A stretch of DNA of 64,000 bases from Streptomyces diastatochromogenes (GTDB lineage Bacteria; Actinomycetota; Actinomycetes; Streptomycetales; Streptomycetaceae): contig NZ_MCGQ01000020.1 of the NCBI RefSeq assembly GCF_002242805.1, positions 339,186 to 403,185 of the forward strand, given 5' to 3'. Shown piece after piece: positions 8,131 through 17,085 of the stretch. The position numbers were made by a program, and so were the translations under genes. Each line of letters starts with the position of its first letter. Position 1 is the first letter of the stretch. A model generated the notes under the pieces. The model had not been told where the DNA came from. It saw only the letters and a list, made by a program, of their open reading frames with translations, and made no database searches.

Positions 8131-9417
8131 GTGAAGGTCCTCGTCATCGGCAGCGGCGCCCGCGAACATGCCCTGTGCCGCTCCCTGTCCCTCGACCCCG
8201 ACGTCACCGCGCTCCACTGCGCTCCCGGCAACGCCGGCATCGCCGAGGTCGCCGAGCTGCACCAGGTCGACGCGCTCGACGGCAAGGCCGTGGCCGCGCT
8301 GGCCGGCGAACTCGGTGCCGAACTCGTCGTCGTCGGCCCGGAGGCCCCGCTGGTCGCGGGTGTCGCCGACGCCGTGCGCGAGGCGGGCATCCCGGTGTTC
8401 GGCCCCTCCGGGGAAGCCGCGCAGCTGGAGGGGTCCAAGGCCTTCGCCAAGGACGTGATGGCGGCGGCCGGGGTGCCCACGGCCCGGTCGTACGTCTGCA
8501 CCACCGAGGAGGAGGCCGCCGAGGCCCTCGACGCCTTCGGTGCCCCCTACGTCGTCAAGGACGACGGGCTGGCAGCCGGCAAGGGTGTCGTCGTCACGGA
8601 CGACTTGGAGGCGGCCAAGGCCCACGCGGCCGGCTGCGAGCGGGTCGTCATCGAGGAGTTCCTCGACGGGCCCGAGGTGTCCCTGTTCGCCATCACCGAC
8701 GGCCGTACCGTCGTGCCGCTGCAGCCCGCCCAGGACTTCAAGCGCGCCCTGGACGGCGACGAGGGCCCGAACACGGGTGGCATGGGCGCGTACTCGCCGC
8801 TGCCGTGGGCGGACCCGAAGCTGGTCGAGGAGGTGCTGGAGACGGTGCTGCAGCCGACCGTGGACGAGCTGCGCCGCCGTGGCACGCCCTTCTCCGGTCT
8901 GCTCTACGCCGGGCTCGCGATCACCTCGCGCGGTGTCCGGGTCATCGAGTTCAACGCCCGCTTCGGTGACCCCGAGACCCAGGTCGTGCTGGCCCGCCTG
9001 AAGACCCCGCTGGCCGGTGTCCTGCTGGCCGCCGCGAACGGCACCCTGGACGACCTGGAGCGCCTGCGCTGGAGCGAGGACGCGGCCGTCACGGTGGTCA
9101 TCGCCTCGCACAACTACCCCGGCACCCCGCGCACCGGCGACCCGATCACCGGTCTGGGCGAGGTGGCCGCCGAGGACGCCCCGCACGCCTACGTCCTGCA
9201 CGCCGGGACGAAGCAGGAGGGTGACGCGGTCGTCAGCGCGGGCGGCCGGGTGCTGTCCGTCACGGCCACCGGCAAGGACCTCACCCAGGCCCGCGAGCGG
9301 GCGTACCGGGCGGTGTCCCGGGTCCGCCTGGACGGTTCGCAGCACCGCACGGACATCGCCGCGAAGGCTGCGGGAGCAAACGAAGCCGAGCGGGCGGGGG
9401 AGGCGGCGGAGGCGTAA
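8131..9417 (+). CDS. purD: Phosphoribosylamine-glycine ligase (GAR synthetase)
   Basis: The protein is 428 aa from a GTG at 8131. It catalyses the second step of de novo purine synthesis, joining glycine to phosphoribosylamine with ATP. The N-terminal domain begins VKVLVIGSGAREHALCRSL, the standard PurD opening. The ATP-grasp core is shown by GPSGEAAQLEGSKAFAKD, YVVKDDGLAAGKGV, the GPNTGGMGAYSP phosphoribosylamine/glycine loop and EFNARFGDPETQ with its Mg-binding Glu/Asn. Length and order are normal for the family. It stands alone between dnaX and an unrelated membrane protein, unlike the purD-containing operons of many other bacteria. A hairpin follows the stop. Confidence 0.97.
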   Translation: MKVLVIGSGAREHALCRSLSLDPDVTALHCAPGNAGIAEVAELHQVDALDGKAVAALAGELGAELVVVGPEAPLVAGVADAVREAGIPVFGPSGEAAQLEGSKAFAKDVMAAAGVPTARSYVCTTEEEAAEALDAFGAPYVVKDDGLAAGKGVVVTDDLEAAKAHAAGCERVVIEEFLDGPEVSLFAITDGRTVVPLQPAQDFKRALDGDEGPNTGGMGAYSPLPWADPKLVEEVLETVLQPTVDELRRRGTPFSGLLYAGLAITSRGVRVIEFNARFGDPETQVVLARLKTPLAGVLLAAANGTLDDLERLRWSEDAAVTVVIASHNYPGTPRTGDPITGLGEVAAEDAPHAYVLHAGTKQEGDAVVSAGGRVLSVTATGKDLTQARERAYRAVSRVRLDGSQHRTDIAAKAAGANEAERAGEAAEA

Positions 9418-9448
9418 AGCCGCCGGTCGCACGCATCCCGCACCCACC

Positions 9449-9476
9449 CAGGCCCCGGACGAAAATCCGGGGCCTG
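9449..9476. terminator. Hairpin terminator after purD
   Basis: An 11-bp perfect stem (9449-9459 with 9466-9476) closes a six-base loop and is followed by the T-rich ATCTTTG. Confidence 0.8.
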
Positions 9477-9693
9477 ATCTTTGCTGTCTGTCACCCACCT
9501 CTGACCAAAGCCATTCCATCGAGTGAGCAATCGCCCATCCGGCTGACGGGGGCCGAGGCCCCAACTAGGGTGCGGCGCAAGCGTTCCGGCACTTGGCCCA
9601 CCGGCATTGCGATGTCAGTGGCGGGTGCCACAGTGGGGGAGTGAGCAACCCCAGGACAGCCCGGGATCGGCAGGGAGGGGGTGAGATCCGCTC

Positions 9694-11556
9694 GTGACCG
9701 GAATCGGTGTGGAGGTGGGCGCGCAGGCAGCGCGCTCGCGGGCCCTCGCCGTGCTGCGCATCCGCGGCCGGGCGCTGGCCGTGGCCGTGCTGCCCGCGGC
9801 CGCCGAGGTGATCCTGCTGACCGGCGGTTCCACCGGCCATCTCGTCGGCCCGGGCTGGTCCGCCGCCCGCTGGGTCGTGGGCGTGCTGGCCGTGGTCGTG
9901 CTGCTGGCCGCCGCCGCTGTCGCCCTGGTCGTGGCCCGGGCCCGCCCCGCCATGAGCCCCACGGTCCCCGTCCCGGAGGCCTCCGCCCCGGACCTGTACC
10001 GGCTGGTGCGCGACCTCGCCGAGCGGCTCGAGGTCCCCGCTCCCTCGGCCATAGCGCTCACCCCGGACTGCGACAGCTGGCTGGAGGACCGCACCCACCC
10101 GGCCCACGGCCCGCCCCCGCGGCCGGCGCACGACGAGCTGGCGGGCCCCGGCCAGGGATCCGGTTTCGGCGCCCACCGCCGGGCCGTCACCGCCCCGGTC
10201 CTGGTCATCGGCTCCCCGTTCCTGTGGTGGATGCGCGTCGGCGAGCTGCGCGCGGTCCTCGCCCCGGTCGTCGCCGGTACGGGCCCCTCCGCACACCCGG
10301 ACATAGCCGCCGCCCGCCGCTTCGTGCGCGGTCTGGACGCGGCGGTCGGCGCCGCCTCGACACCCGGCCGCTGCCCGCTCACCCGGGCCGTGTGCGCGGC
10401 CGTCGGCTGGGTCGCCCGGCTGCTGCTGCGCGGCTGCCGCGAGCACGCGGCGCTGATGGAGCGCGGGGTCGCGGCGGCGGCGGCCGAGCGCGCGCAGGCC
10501 GTGGACTACGGACTGCGGATCGTCGCCCAGGAGCAGGTCGGTCTCGCCTACGCGGGCTGGGACCGGCTGCTGACCCGGGTGGCGCTGCCCGCCTGGCGCA
10601 TGGGCCGCTGGCCCGCCCGGCTGGACGCGGGCGTGGTGGCCGCGCTCACCGAGCTGTCCCGGCGCGACCGGCTGGCCGAGGGCTTCGCCTCCCGCCTCGG
10701 CGAGCGCCCCGCCTGCGACCTCCTGGAAGAGCCCGGCGCGGTCGACGAGGCAGCCTCCCTGCTCGCCGCCCGCCTCTTCCACGGCGGCCCCGCCGAGTGC
10801 GGCCCCGACTGGGCCCCGGTGGACTGGCAGGCGTACCCGGAGGAGGTCGTCGACCGCACCTGGCGCGCCGACGCGGCCCGCCTCCACCGAGTCCTGGACT
10901 CCCTCGGCGTCCGCCCCACCGCGGACCCCACAGCCCCCGAGCCCCCCGGCCCCACCCTGTCCCGAGTCCTGGACCACCTGACGGAAACCGCTGTCCTGGA
11001 GGCCCCGCAGAACACCCCGCAAGCCGCCGACGGCGAGGACCCCCCACAGGGGCCACCCGCACCCGACGACGAAAGCGGCACGGGTGGCGCGGCTGGGAAC
11101 GAATTCCCCGCCGAAGGCGAAGCCGAGGCGGACACCCACGACGACACAGACCCCGGCACCGAGCGCAGCGCCGCCCTCGCCGCAGGCCTCACCGCCGCCC
11201 TGGCCCGCGAGGAGGCCGCCGCACCGAGAGGCGCGACCGCCGCCGGCCGAGCCCCCGACAGCGCCCTGTGGGACGACGCCACGCTGCCCCTGTTCCCGCT
11301 GCAACCCCCGCGTTCCGCCCGCGAGCTGCTCACCGATCACGTCACGGCCATGGTGTGCTGCGCCGCCGTCGACACGGCCGGTGCGGCCCCCGGCCTCGAC
11401 TGGCTCGACGGCCCCTCCCTGCTGCTGGGCGGCGTGCGAGCCGCCGACCTCGCGCCCAAGGTGCTCAGCCTGATCGAGGAGGGAGACCCGGGCCCGCTGC
11501 GCGACTGGCTGGCCGCGTCCGGGATACGCCCGGAGAAGCCGGTGCGGCTCGTCTGA
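9694..11556 (+). CDS. Conserved actinobacterial membrane-anchored protein of unknown function
   Basis: The protein is 620 aa from a GTG at 9694 with GGGAGGGGG upstream. Two hydrophobic segments near the N-terminus (roughly residues 27-47 and 58-82, rich in Val/Leu/Ala) look like a membrane hairpin. The rest is a soluble Ala/Arg-rich region with no motif I can name, then an acidic, Pro-rich linker (about residues 400-530) and a short C-terminal domain. The linker coincides with a DNA repeat also found near 51.1 kb, so part of the coding sequence may derive from a mobile repeat. The gene lies between purD and purC and is probably part of the conserved Streptomyces neighbourhood there. I do not recognise a function. 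Confidence 0.7.
   Translation: MTGIGVEVGAQAARSRALAVLRIRGRALAVAVLPAAAEVILLTGGSTGHLVGPGWSAARWVVGVLAVVVLLAAAAVALVVARARPAMSPTVPVPEASAPDLYRLVRDLAERLEVPAPSAIALTPDCDSWLEDRTHPAHGPPPRPAHDELAGPGQGSGFGAHRRAVTAPVLVIGSPFLWWMRVGELRAVLAPVVAGTGPSAHPDIAAARRFVRGLDAAVGAASTPGRCPLTRAVCAAVGWVARLLLRGCREHAALMERGVAAAAAERAQAVDYGLRIVAQEQVGLAYAGWDRLLTRVALPAWRMGRWPARLDAGVVAALTELSRRDRLAEGFASRLGERPACDLLEEPGAVDEAASLLAARLFHGGPAECGPDWAPVDWQAYPEEVVDRTWRADAARLHRVLDSLGVRPTADPTAPEPPGPTLSRVLDHLTETAVLEAPQNTPQAADGEDPPQGPPAPDDESGTGGAAGNEFPAEGEAEADTHDDTDPGTERSAALAAGLTAALAREEAAAPRGATAAGRAPDSALWDDATLPLFPLQPPRSARELLTDHVTAMVCCAAVDTAGAAPGLDWLDGPSLLLGGVRAADLAPKVLSLIEEGDPGPLRDWLAASGIRPEKPVRLV
11013..11100 (-). repeat. Interspersed repeat copy 1 (inside a coding region)
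   Basis: The reverse complement of this block matches 51137-51225 at roughly 90% over the first 59 bases, with a further partial match around GCCGTCGGCGGCT. Its core is an inverted repeat of CCACCCGCAC type. It lies inside the linker-coding part of the 9694-11556 gene without breaking the frame. Confidence 0.7.
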
Positions 11557-11789
11557 AACCGGCCACCACCGAGTGCCGTGGCCCACCCGGCGTCCTGGGC
11601 GTCGTAACGGAAAAGCGTCTTCCACTTCAGGTCAATTCGCAACGAACAGTGACCAGGTCCGTGCGTTATGTGATGTGCTGGGGACCGACCTCGCACATGG
11701 CAAGCGCATGCGACATACGACAGCACGACCGAGCACCACACCGCACCACCGCCAGAGCGACACGGGGGGCACGAGGGAGGGGAGCGACC

Positions 11790-13286
11790 ATGGCCTCGGA
11801 CCACATCCGCCGCTGGGAGTCCGGAGCACTCGCGCACGCTGTCACGGACCCCTTCGGCCTGGGCCCGGTCCCCTGGCTGCGTGGCAGCGAGACCTACTTC
11901 GACGACACGGGACACGTCGTGCCCTGGTACGTCGACCCGAGCCCGCGGCAGCCGGCCGGTGAACAGCCGCGCGTCCCGGCGCCGAGGGCGGCGGGCTCCG
12001 GCCCCCGCTCGGCCGACGACGTGCACCGGCAGATCAAGGGCTTCACCTCCACCGGCGCGGTCACGCCCGGCGAGGCGATCGACTTCCACATCACGGTCGA
12101 CCCGCCCCAGCAGTTCAGCGTGGACATCTACCGGATCGGCCACTACGGGGGCGACGGCGCCGCCAAGATCACCACGAGCCCCCGGCTCTCCGGCATCGTC
12201 CAGCCCCAGCCGCTGACCGCCGACCGCACGGTCTCCTGCCACCACTGGTGGCTGTCCTGGCGCCTCCAGGTGCCCTCCCACTGGAGCATCGGCGCCTATG
12301 TGGCCGTCCTCACCACCGTCGACGGCTACCGCTCCCACGTGCCGTTCACGGTCCGCGACGACCACCCCGCCGACCTGCTCCTGCTGCTGCCCGACATCAC
12401 CTGGCAGGCGTACAACCTCTACCCGGAGGACGGTCACACCGGCGCCAGCCTCTACCACGCCTGGGACGAGAAGGGCCGCCTGCTCGGGGAGGCGGACGCG
12501 GCCACCACGGTCTCCTTCGACCGCCCGTACGCGGGCGCGGGCCTGCCCCTGCACGTCGGCCACGCCTACGACTTCATCCGCTGGGCCGAGCGCTACGGCT
12601 ACGACATCGCCTACGCCGACGCCCGCGACCTGCACGCCGGCCGGGTCGACCCCACCCGGTACCGGGGCCTGGTCTTCCCGGGCCACGACGAGTACTGGTC
12701 GGTGTCGATGCGCCGCGCCGTCGAGGACGCCCGCGACCGCGGCACCTCGCTGGTCTTCCTCTCCGCCAACACCATGTACTGGCAGGTGGAGTTGGGCCCC
12801 TCGCCGTCCGGTGTCCCCGACCGGCTGCTGACCTGCCGCAAACGCAAGGGCCCCGGAAAGCCGGTGCTGTGGCGCGAGATCGACCGGCCCGAGCAGCAGC
12901 TGGTCGGCATCCAGTACGCGGGCCGGGTCCCGGAGCCGTACCCGCTGATCGTCCGCAACGCGGGCCACTGGCTGTGGGACGCGACCGGCGCGCACGAGGG
13001 CGACGAGATCGAGGGCCTGGTCGCAGGCGAGGCCGACCGCTACTTCCCGCGCACCCCGCTGCCCGAGCACGAGGAGCGCATCCTGCTCGCGCACTCCCCC
13101 TACACCGACAACGACGGCGTCCTGCGCCACCAGGAGACCTCCCTCTACCGGGCCCCCTCCGGCGCCTGGGTCTTCGCCTCCGGCACCTTCGCCTGGTCCC
13201 CGTCCCTGGACCGCCCCGGCCATGTGGACCCCCGTATCCAGCGGGCCACGGCGAATCTGCTGGACCGCATCTGCAAACGCGACTGA
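11790..13286 (+). CDS. N,N-dimethylformamidase beta-subunit-like protein
   Basis: The protein is 498 aa from the ATG at 11790, preceded by GGGAGGGGAG. The sequence resembles the C-terminal domain family named after the large subunit of N,N-dimethylformamidase. An N-terminal region contains a beta-sandwich-like part (IKGFTSTGAVTPGEAIDFHI, VDIYRIGHYGGDGA). It is followed by a Rossmann/amidotransferase-like part with DITWQAYNLY, GHDEYWS, FLSANTMYWQ and a C-terminal SPYTDNDGVLRHQET...FASGTFAWS. The conserved GHDEYWS and ANTMYWQ residues are the family's most recognisable marks. Dimethylformamide hydrolysis is not established for this branch; most members are uncharacterised. No signal peptide is seen. 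It lies just upstream of purC. Confidence 0.75.
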   Translation: MASDHIRRWESGALAHAVTDPFGLGPVPWLRGSETYFDDTGHVVPWYVDPSPRQPAGEQPRVPAPRAAGSGPRSADDVHRQIKGFTSTGAVTPGEAIDFHITVDPPQQFSVDIYRIGHYGGDGAAKITTSPRLSGIVQPQPLTADRTVSCHHWWLSWRLQVPSHWSIGAYVAVLTTVDGYRSHVPFTVRDDHPADLLLLLPDITWQAYNLYPEDGHTGASLYHAWDEKGRLLGEADAATTVSFDRPYAGAGLPLHVGHAYDFIRWAERYGYDIAYADARDLHAGRVDPTRYRGLVFPGHDEYWSVSMRRAVEDARDRGTSLVFLSANTMYWQVELGPSPSGVPDRLLTCRKRKGPGKPVLWREIDRPEQQLVGIQYAGRVPEPYPLIVRNAGHWLWDATGAHEGDEIEGLVAGEADRYFPRTPLPEHEERILLAHSPYTDNDGVLRHQETSLYRAPSGAWVFASGTFAWSPSLDRPGHVDPRIQRATANLLDRICKRD

Positions 13287-13401
13287 CACCCGGCGGACCG
13301 TCACCGAGCCCCCCGGCGGACCGCCGTCACCCCCCTGGCCGAAACCGATCGCCCTCATAAGGGAGAATCGAGGCACTTGGACAGAACCACGGGGAGGAAC
13401 C

Positions 13402-14301
13402 GTGTCCGGATTCGTAGAAAAGCCCGAGCCGATCCAGGTTCCGGGCCTGGTGCACCTGCACACCGGAAAGGTGCGCGAGCTGTACCAGAACGAGGCGGGC
13501 GACCTCGTGATGGTCGCCAGCGACCGTATGTCCGCCTACGACTGGGTGCTGCCCACGGAGATCCCCGACAAGGGCCGCGTCCTCACCCAGCTCTCCCTGT
13601 GGTGGTTCGACCAGCTGCGGGACCTGGCCCCCAACCACGTGCTGAGCACGGAGCTGCCGGAGGGCGCCCCCGCCGACTGGGCGGGCCGCACGCTCATCTG
13701 CAAGTCCCTGAAGATGGTCCCGGTGGAGTGCGTGGCCCGCGGCTACCTCACCGGCTCGGGCCTGCTCGAGTACAACGAGTCCCGGACCGTCTGCGGCCTC
13801 GCCCTCCCCGAGGGTCTGGTCGACGGCTCGGAACTGCCCGGCCCGATCTTCACGCCGGCCACCAAGGCCGCGGTCGGCGAGCACGACGAGAACGTCTCCT
13901 ACGAGGAGGTCGCCCGCCAGGTCGGCGCCGAGACCGCGGCCCAGCTGCGCCAGGCCACCCTCGCGGTGTACTCCCGCGCCCGGGACATCGCCCGCGACCG
14001 GGGGATCATCCTGGCGGACACCAAGTTCGAGTTCGGCTTCGAGGGCGACACGCTCGTCCTCGCCGACGAGGTGCTCACCCCGGACTCCTCGCGCTTCTGG
14101 CCGGCCGACCAGTGGCAGCCGGGCCGCGCGCAGCCGTCGTACGACAAGCAGTTCGTCCGGAACTGGCTGACCTCGGCGGAGTCCGGCTGGGACCGCAAGA
14201 GCGAGCAGCCCCCGCCGCCGCTGCCGCAGCAGGTCGTGGAGGCGACCCGGGCGAAGTACGTGGAGGCCTACGAGCGCCTGACGGGCACGAGCTGGGCGTA
14301 A
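13402..14301 (+). CDS. purC: Phosphoribosylaminoimidazole-succinocarboxamide synthase (SAICAR synthetase)
   Basis: The protein is 299 aa from the GTG at 13402, just after GGGAGGA. The opening contains HTGKVRELY, the nucleotide-binding GKVR loop of PurC. Conserved segments include ASDRMSAYDWVLPTEIPDKG, PVECVARGYLTGSGLLEY, FTPATKA and ILADTKFEFGF with the active-site Asp/Lys/Glu residues. The length fits the long form found in actinobacteria and yeast rather than the roughly 240-aa E. coli form. The enzyme condenses CAIR with aspartate using ATP. A 15-bp hairpin terminator lies two bases after the stop, so purC ends its own transcript. Confidence 0.97.
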   Translation: MSGFVEKPEPIQVPGLVHLHTGKVRELYQNEAGDLVMVASDRMSAYDWVLPTEIPDKGRVLTQLSLWWFDQLRDLAPNHVLSTELPEGAPADWAGRTLICKSLKMVPVECVARGYLTGSGLLEYNESRTVCGLALPEGLVDGSELPGPIFTPATKAAVGEHDENVSYEEVARQVGAETAAQLRQATLAVYSRARDIARDRGIILADTKFEFGFEGDTLVLADEVLTPDSSRFWPADQWQPGRAQPSYDKQFVRNWLTSAESGWDRKSEQPPPPLPQQVVEATRAKYVEAYERLTGTSWA

Positions 14302-14303
14302 CG

Positions 14304-14337
14304 CGAAAGGCCCCCGGTGAGAACCGGGGGCCTTTCG
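14304..14337. terminator. Hairpin terminator between purC and tRNA-Gly
   Basis: A perfect 15-bp stem (14304-14318 with 14323-14337) closes a four-base loop. It can act on purC from the left and on the convergent tRNA-Gly from the right. Confidence 0.9.
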
Positions 14338-14340
14338 TAC

Positions 14341-14416
14341 TGGAGCGGACGACGAGGCTCGAACTCGCGACCTCAACCTTGGCAAGGTTGCGCTCTACCA
14401 ACTGAGCTACGTCCGC
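14341..14416 (-). tRNA. tRNA-Gly (anticodon GCC), copy 1
   Basis: The minus strand gives GCGGACG/CGTCCGC acceptor pairing, discriminator T and an encoded CCA at 14341-14343. D-arm AGCTCAGTTGGTAGAGC and anticodon loop TTGCCAA give anticodon GCC, and the T-loop TTCGAGC is canonical. The gene is identical to the copy at 18139-18214. Confidence 0.96.
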
Positions 14417-14438
14417 ATGCGCCGTGGCGCGAGGCCAA

Positions 14439-15053
14439 CTATACCCAACCTCGGTCGCGTGCGAGACGCACTGCCGCATGACGGTTCTCCGCACCGAGCT
14501 TCGTGACGGCCGAGGAGAGGTAGTTCCGCACGGTCCCGGGCGACAGCGCGGCCCGCTCGGCGATCTCCGCGACCGGTGCTCCGTCGGCCGCCAGCTCCAG
14601 CACCTCGGCCTCCCGGGCGGTCAGCGGGGAGTCCCCGGCGGAGATCGCGTCGGCGGCCAACTCCGGGTCGACGTAACGGTTTCCCGCGTGCACGGTCCGG
14701 ATGATCTCGGCGAGCCGCTGGGCGCTGACCGTCTTCGGGACGAACCCGCGCACACCGGCCGCGAGCGCCCGCTTGAGGTGTCCGGGCCGCCCGTGACCGG
14801 TGACGATCAGTACCTGGCAGCCGGGCAGTTCGGCGCGCAGAGATGTGGCGACCTTCACACCGTCGGCGCCCGGCATCTGGAGATCCAGGACGGCCACGTC
14901 GGGTTCGTGCGCCCGGGCCATCGCCAGCGCCTCCGGCCCGCTCGCCGCCTCCGCGACGACGACCAGGTCGTCCTCCAGGGAGAGCAGGGCGGCCAGCGCG
15001 CCCCGGATCAGATGCTCGTCGTCGGCGAGCAACAGCCGTACCGGGCTGCTCAT
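14439..15053 (-). CDS. NarL/DesR-type response regulator
   Basis: The protein is 204 aa with the start ATG at 15051-15053. The receiver domain has the acidic pair in LLLADDEH, the phospho-acceptor Asp in VAVLDLQMPGADG, the TGHG switch region and the conserved Lys in GFVPKTV. The C-terminal LuxR-type helix-turn-helix is SPLTAREAEVLELAADGAPVAEIA followed by SPGTVRNYLSSAVTKLGA. Its start codon overlaps the kinase stop (ATGA), so the pair is co-translated. The order ATPase, permease, kinase, regulator on one strand suggests that the system senses something handled by the transporter, as in DesK/DesR or drug-exporter regulation. The actual signal cannot be told. Confidence 0.93.
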   Translation of the reverse strand: MSSPVRLLLADDEHLIRGALAALLSLEDDLVVVAEAASGPEALAMARAHEPDVAVLDLQMPGADGVKVATSLRAELPGCQVLIVTGHGRPGHLKRALAAGVRGFVPKTVSAQRLAEIIRTVHAGNRYVDPELAADAISAGDSPLTAREAEVLELAADGAPVAEIAERAALSPGTVRNYLSSAVTKLGAENRHAAVRLARDRGWV

Positions 15054-16291
15054 GAGGTGACTCCGCTCACTTCCTGTTTCACCGGTACCTCGGCCACCAG
15101 CCGGAACCGGTCCTTGCCGACGAGCCCGGCTTCCAGCGTCCCGCCCACGGCGGCCAGTCGTTCCCGCAGCCCGGCGATTCCCGAGCCGCCGCTGCCGCTC
15201 GGGCCCGCCGCCCCGTCGTTCTCCACCGTCAGCACCACACACCCCTCCCGTACCCGCAGCCTCAGGGTGCACCGTCCCGCGTCCCCGTGCCGCAGCACGT
15301 TGGTGGCCGCCTCGCGCACCACCCAGCCGAGCGCGGACTGCACCTCGGCGGGCAGCCCGCCGGCCTCGGCGCGGACCTCGCACTCGATCCCGGCGGCCGT
15401 CAGCACGCCCTGGGCACCGGCGAGTTCGACCAGCAGGTCGGCCTCGCGGTAGCCGCGGACGACGTCCCGCACCTCCCGCTGCGACTCCTGGGCGATGCGC
15501 TGCACCTCGATCATCTGCTCCACGGCCTCCGGCCGCCCGCGCCGGGCCAGTTGCACGGCCAGCTCGCTCTTCAGGGAGATCACGGAGAGGTTCCGCCCCA
15601 GCACGTCGTGCAGGTCCCGCCCGAACCGCAGCCGCTCCTCGGCGACGGCGAGCCGGGCCTCGACCTCCCGGGCGCGCTCCGCCTCCCAGAGCACGGCGAG
15701 GGTCCAGGCACCGCAGCGGGCGGCGATCAGGGAGAAGGCGGAGGCGAAGGCGGTCACCAGCACCGTGGCGAAGAGACCGAGGCCGTCGCCGCGCACGACC
15801 GCGAAGGCGGCCAGGATCAGCACCGCGAGGTACGCGGCGCGGCGCAGGAACACGCCCATGGGCACGGTGAGCGCGTACGGCAGCCCGAACGGCATGAGCA
15901 CCGCTCCGACCGCGAGCCGGGCGGTGACCGGGTCGGTTCCGTCGACCGCGGCGAGCGCCACGACCGTCCCGAGTGCCAGGCCGAGCAGGACGGCGGGACC
16001 GCGCTGGGCGCGTGGCGGCAGTTCGGCGCGTCCGAGGTAGACGTCGAGCGCGGGCCGGAGCACCCGGCTCGCGGCCGCGCACTGCAGCAGGTCCACGGCG
16101 ATCAGCAGCCCGCCGAGCGCCATCGGCAGGGGCCGGTGGTCGAGCCCGCTGACGAGCGGCAGCATCAGCCAGCCGATCGGCAACACCCAGATGCTGCCGT
16201 GCCAGGTGACCACGCTCTGCAGCTCGACCCGCTCGGCCTTGCTGCGCTCGTGCCAGTGACGCTGGTGCCACCGCCGTATCCGCCCCACCAT
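15050..16291 (-). CDS. DesK/NarX-type sensor histidine kinase
   Basis: The protein is 413 aa from the ATG at 16289-16291; the frame runs further upstream only through the neighbouring permease. Residues about 30-190 form about six hydrophobic segments with no sizeable extracellular domain, suggesting that sensing happens in the membrane. The HisKA_3 dimerisation motif FGRDLHDVLGRNLSVISLKS holds the phosphorylated His. The ATPase domain shows the N box (VREAATNVLRH) and G boxes (GSGIAGLRERLAAVGG). It should phosphorylate the regulator encoded immediately downstream with a four-base overlap. Confidence 0.92.
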   Translation of the reverse strand: MVGRIRRWHQRHWHERSKAERVELQSVVTWHGSIWVLPIGWLMLPLVSGLDHRPLPMALGGLLIAVDLLQCAAASRVLRPALDVYLGRAELPPRAQRGPAVLLGLALGTVVALAAVDGTDPVTARLAVGAVLMPFGLPYALTVPMGVFLRRAAYLAVLILAAFAVVRGDGLGLFATVLVTAFASAFSLIAARCGAWTLAVLWEAERAREVEARLAVAEERLRFGRDLHDVLGRNLSVISLKSELAVQLARRGRPEAVEQMIEVQRIAQESQREVRDVVRGYREADLLVELAGAQGVLTAAGIECEVRAEAGGLPAEVQSALGWVVREAATNVLRHGDAGRCTLRLRVREGCVVLTVENDGAAGPSGSGGSGIAGLRERLAAVGGTLEAGLVGKDRFRLVAEVPVKQEVSGVTS

Positions 16292-16305
16292 GTGTGCCCC
16301 CGTGC

Positions 16306-17085
16306 TCAGCGCCGCGGCTCCCACCGGAACCACCGCCGTACAGCAAACACCGCCACGACGGTCCAGGCCAGCGCCGTCGCCACCGTGGCCAGCACCTCGA
16401 AGGCGGTCAACTGGCCGGTCCAGCCCCCGCGGACCAGCCGGATCGCGGGGGACAGCGGCAGGAGTTCGCAGACCGAGGCGAGCCGGTCGGGCAGGATCTC
16501 GGTGGGGATCGCGATGCCGGAGCCGATCATCGAGAAGAACACCAGCGGCAGCGCGGTGACCTGTCCGCTCTCCACACTGCGGGTGAAGGACGCGGTGAGC
16601 GCGGCCAGCGCGGCGCTCAGCACGAGTCCCGCCGCCAGCCCCAGCAGGGTCAGGTACGGCGCCTTGGGCGGCCCTGTGTGCAGCAGCACCGCGCAGCCCG
16701 CGCACAGCAGCAGGGCCTGGGCGAGGCCGAGGACGACGGCCGGCAGGGCCGTGCCCGTGAGGATCTCGGCGTCGGAGAGTTCGCCGGTGCGCAGCCGCTT
16801 GAGGACGAGTTCCTCGCGGCGGGCGACGTAGGCGTTCACCAGGGAGGTGTAGACGGCGAAGAGGAGGGAGTAGCCGATCGCGGCCGTCATCATCACCGTG
16901 CCGATGGAGAGCCCTTCCTTCTTCAGGTCGATCTGGTCGAGGGCGGGCCGCACGGTGAACGGCAGGGCGAGCGGTACGACCAGGGCGGTGAAGACGACGC
17001 TGCGGTTGCGGCCGAGGAGGGCGAGTTCGGCGCGGGCCAGCACGCGCAGCCGCCGGCCCGTCGGTGCCCAGGTGAGAGTGCTCAT
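16306..17085 (-). CDS. ABC-2 type transporter permease (DrrB-like)
   Basis: The protein is 259 aa, start ATG at 17083-17085 overlapping the ATPase stop. The sequence begins with a cytoplasmic stretch (RRLRVLARAELALLGRNRS) and then shows about six membrane spans, including VVFTALVVPLALPFTV, IGYSLLFAVYTSLVNAYV, AVVLGLAQALLLCAGCAVLL and the PLVFFSMIGSGIAIPTEILP segment typical of ABC-2 permeases. It forms the membrane half of an exporter with the upstream-encoded ATPase. The substrate is unknown; related pairs export antibiotics or lipids. The downstream kinase gene starts 14 bp after its stop. Confidence 0.9.
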   Translation of the reverse strand: MSTLTWAPTGRRLRVLARAELALLGRNRSVVFTALVVPLALPFTVRPALDQIDLKKEGLSIGTVMMTAAIGYSLLFAVYTSLVNAYVARREELVLKRLRTGELSDAEILTGTALPAVVLGLAQALLLCAGCAVLLHTGPPKAPYLTLLGLAAGLVLSAALAALTASFTRSVESGQVTALPLVFFSMIGSGIAIPTEILPDRLASVCELLPLSPAIRLVRGGWTGQLTAFEVLATVATALAWTVVAVFAVRRWFRWEPRR

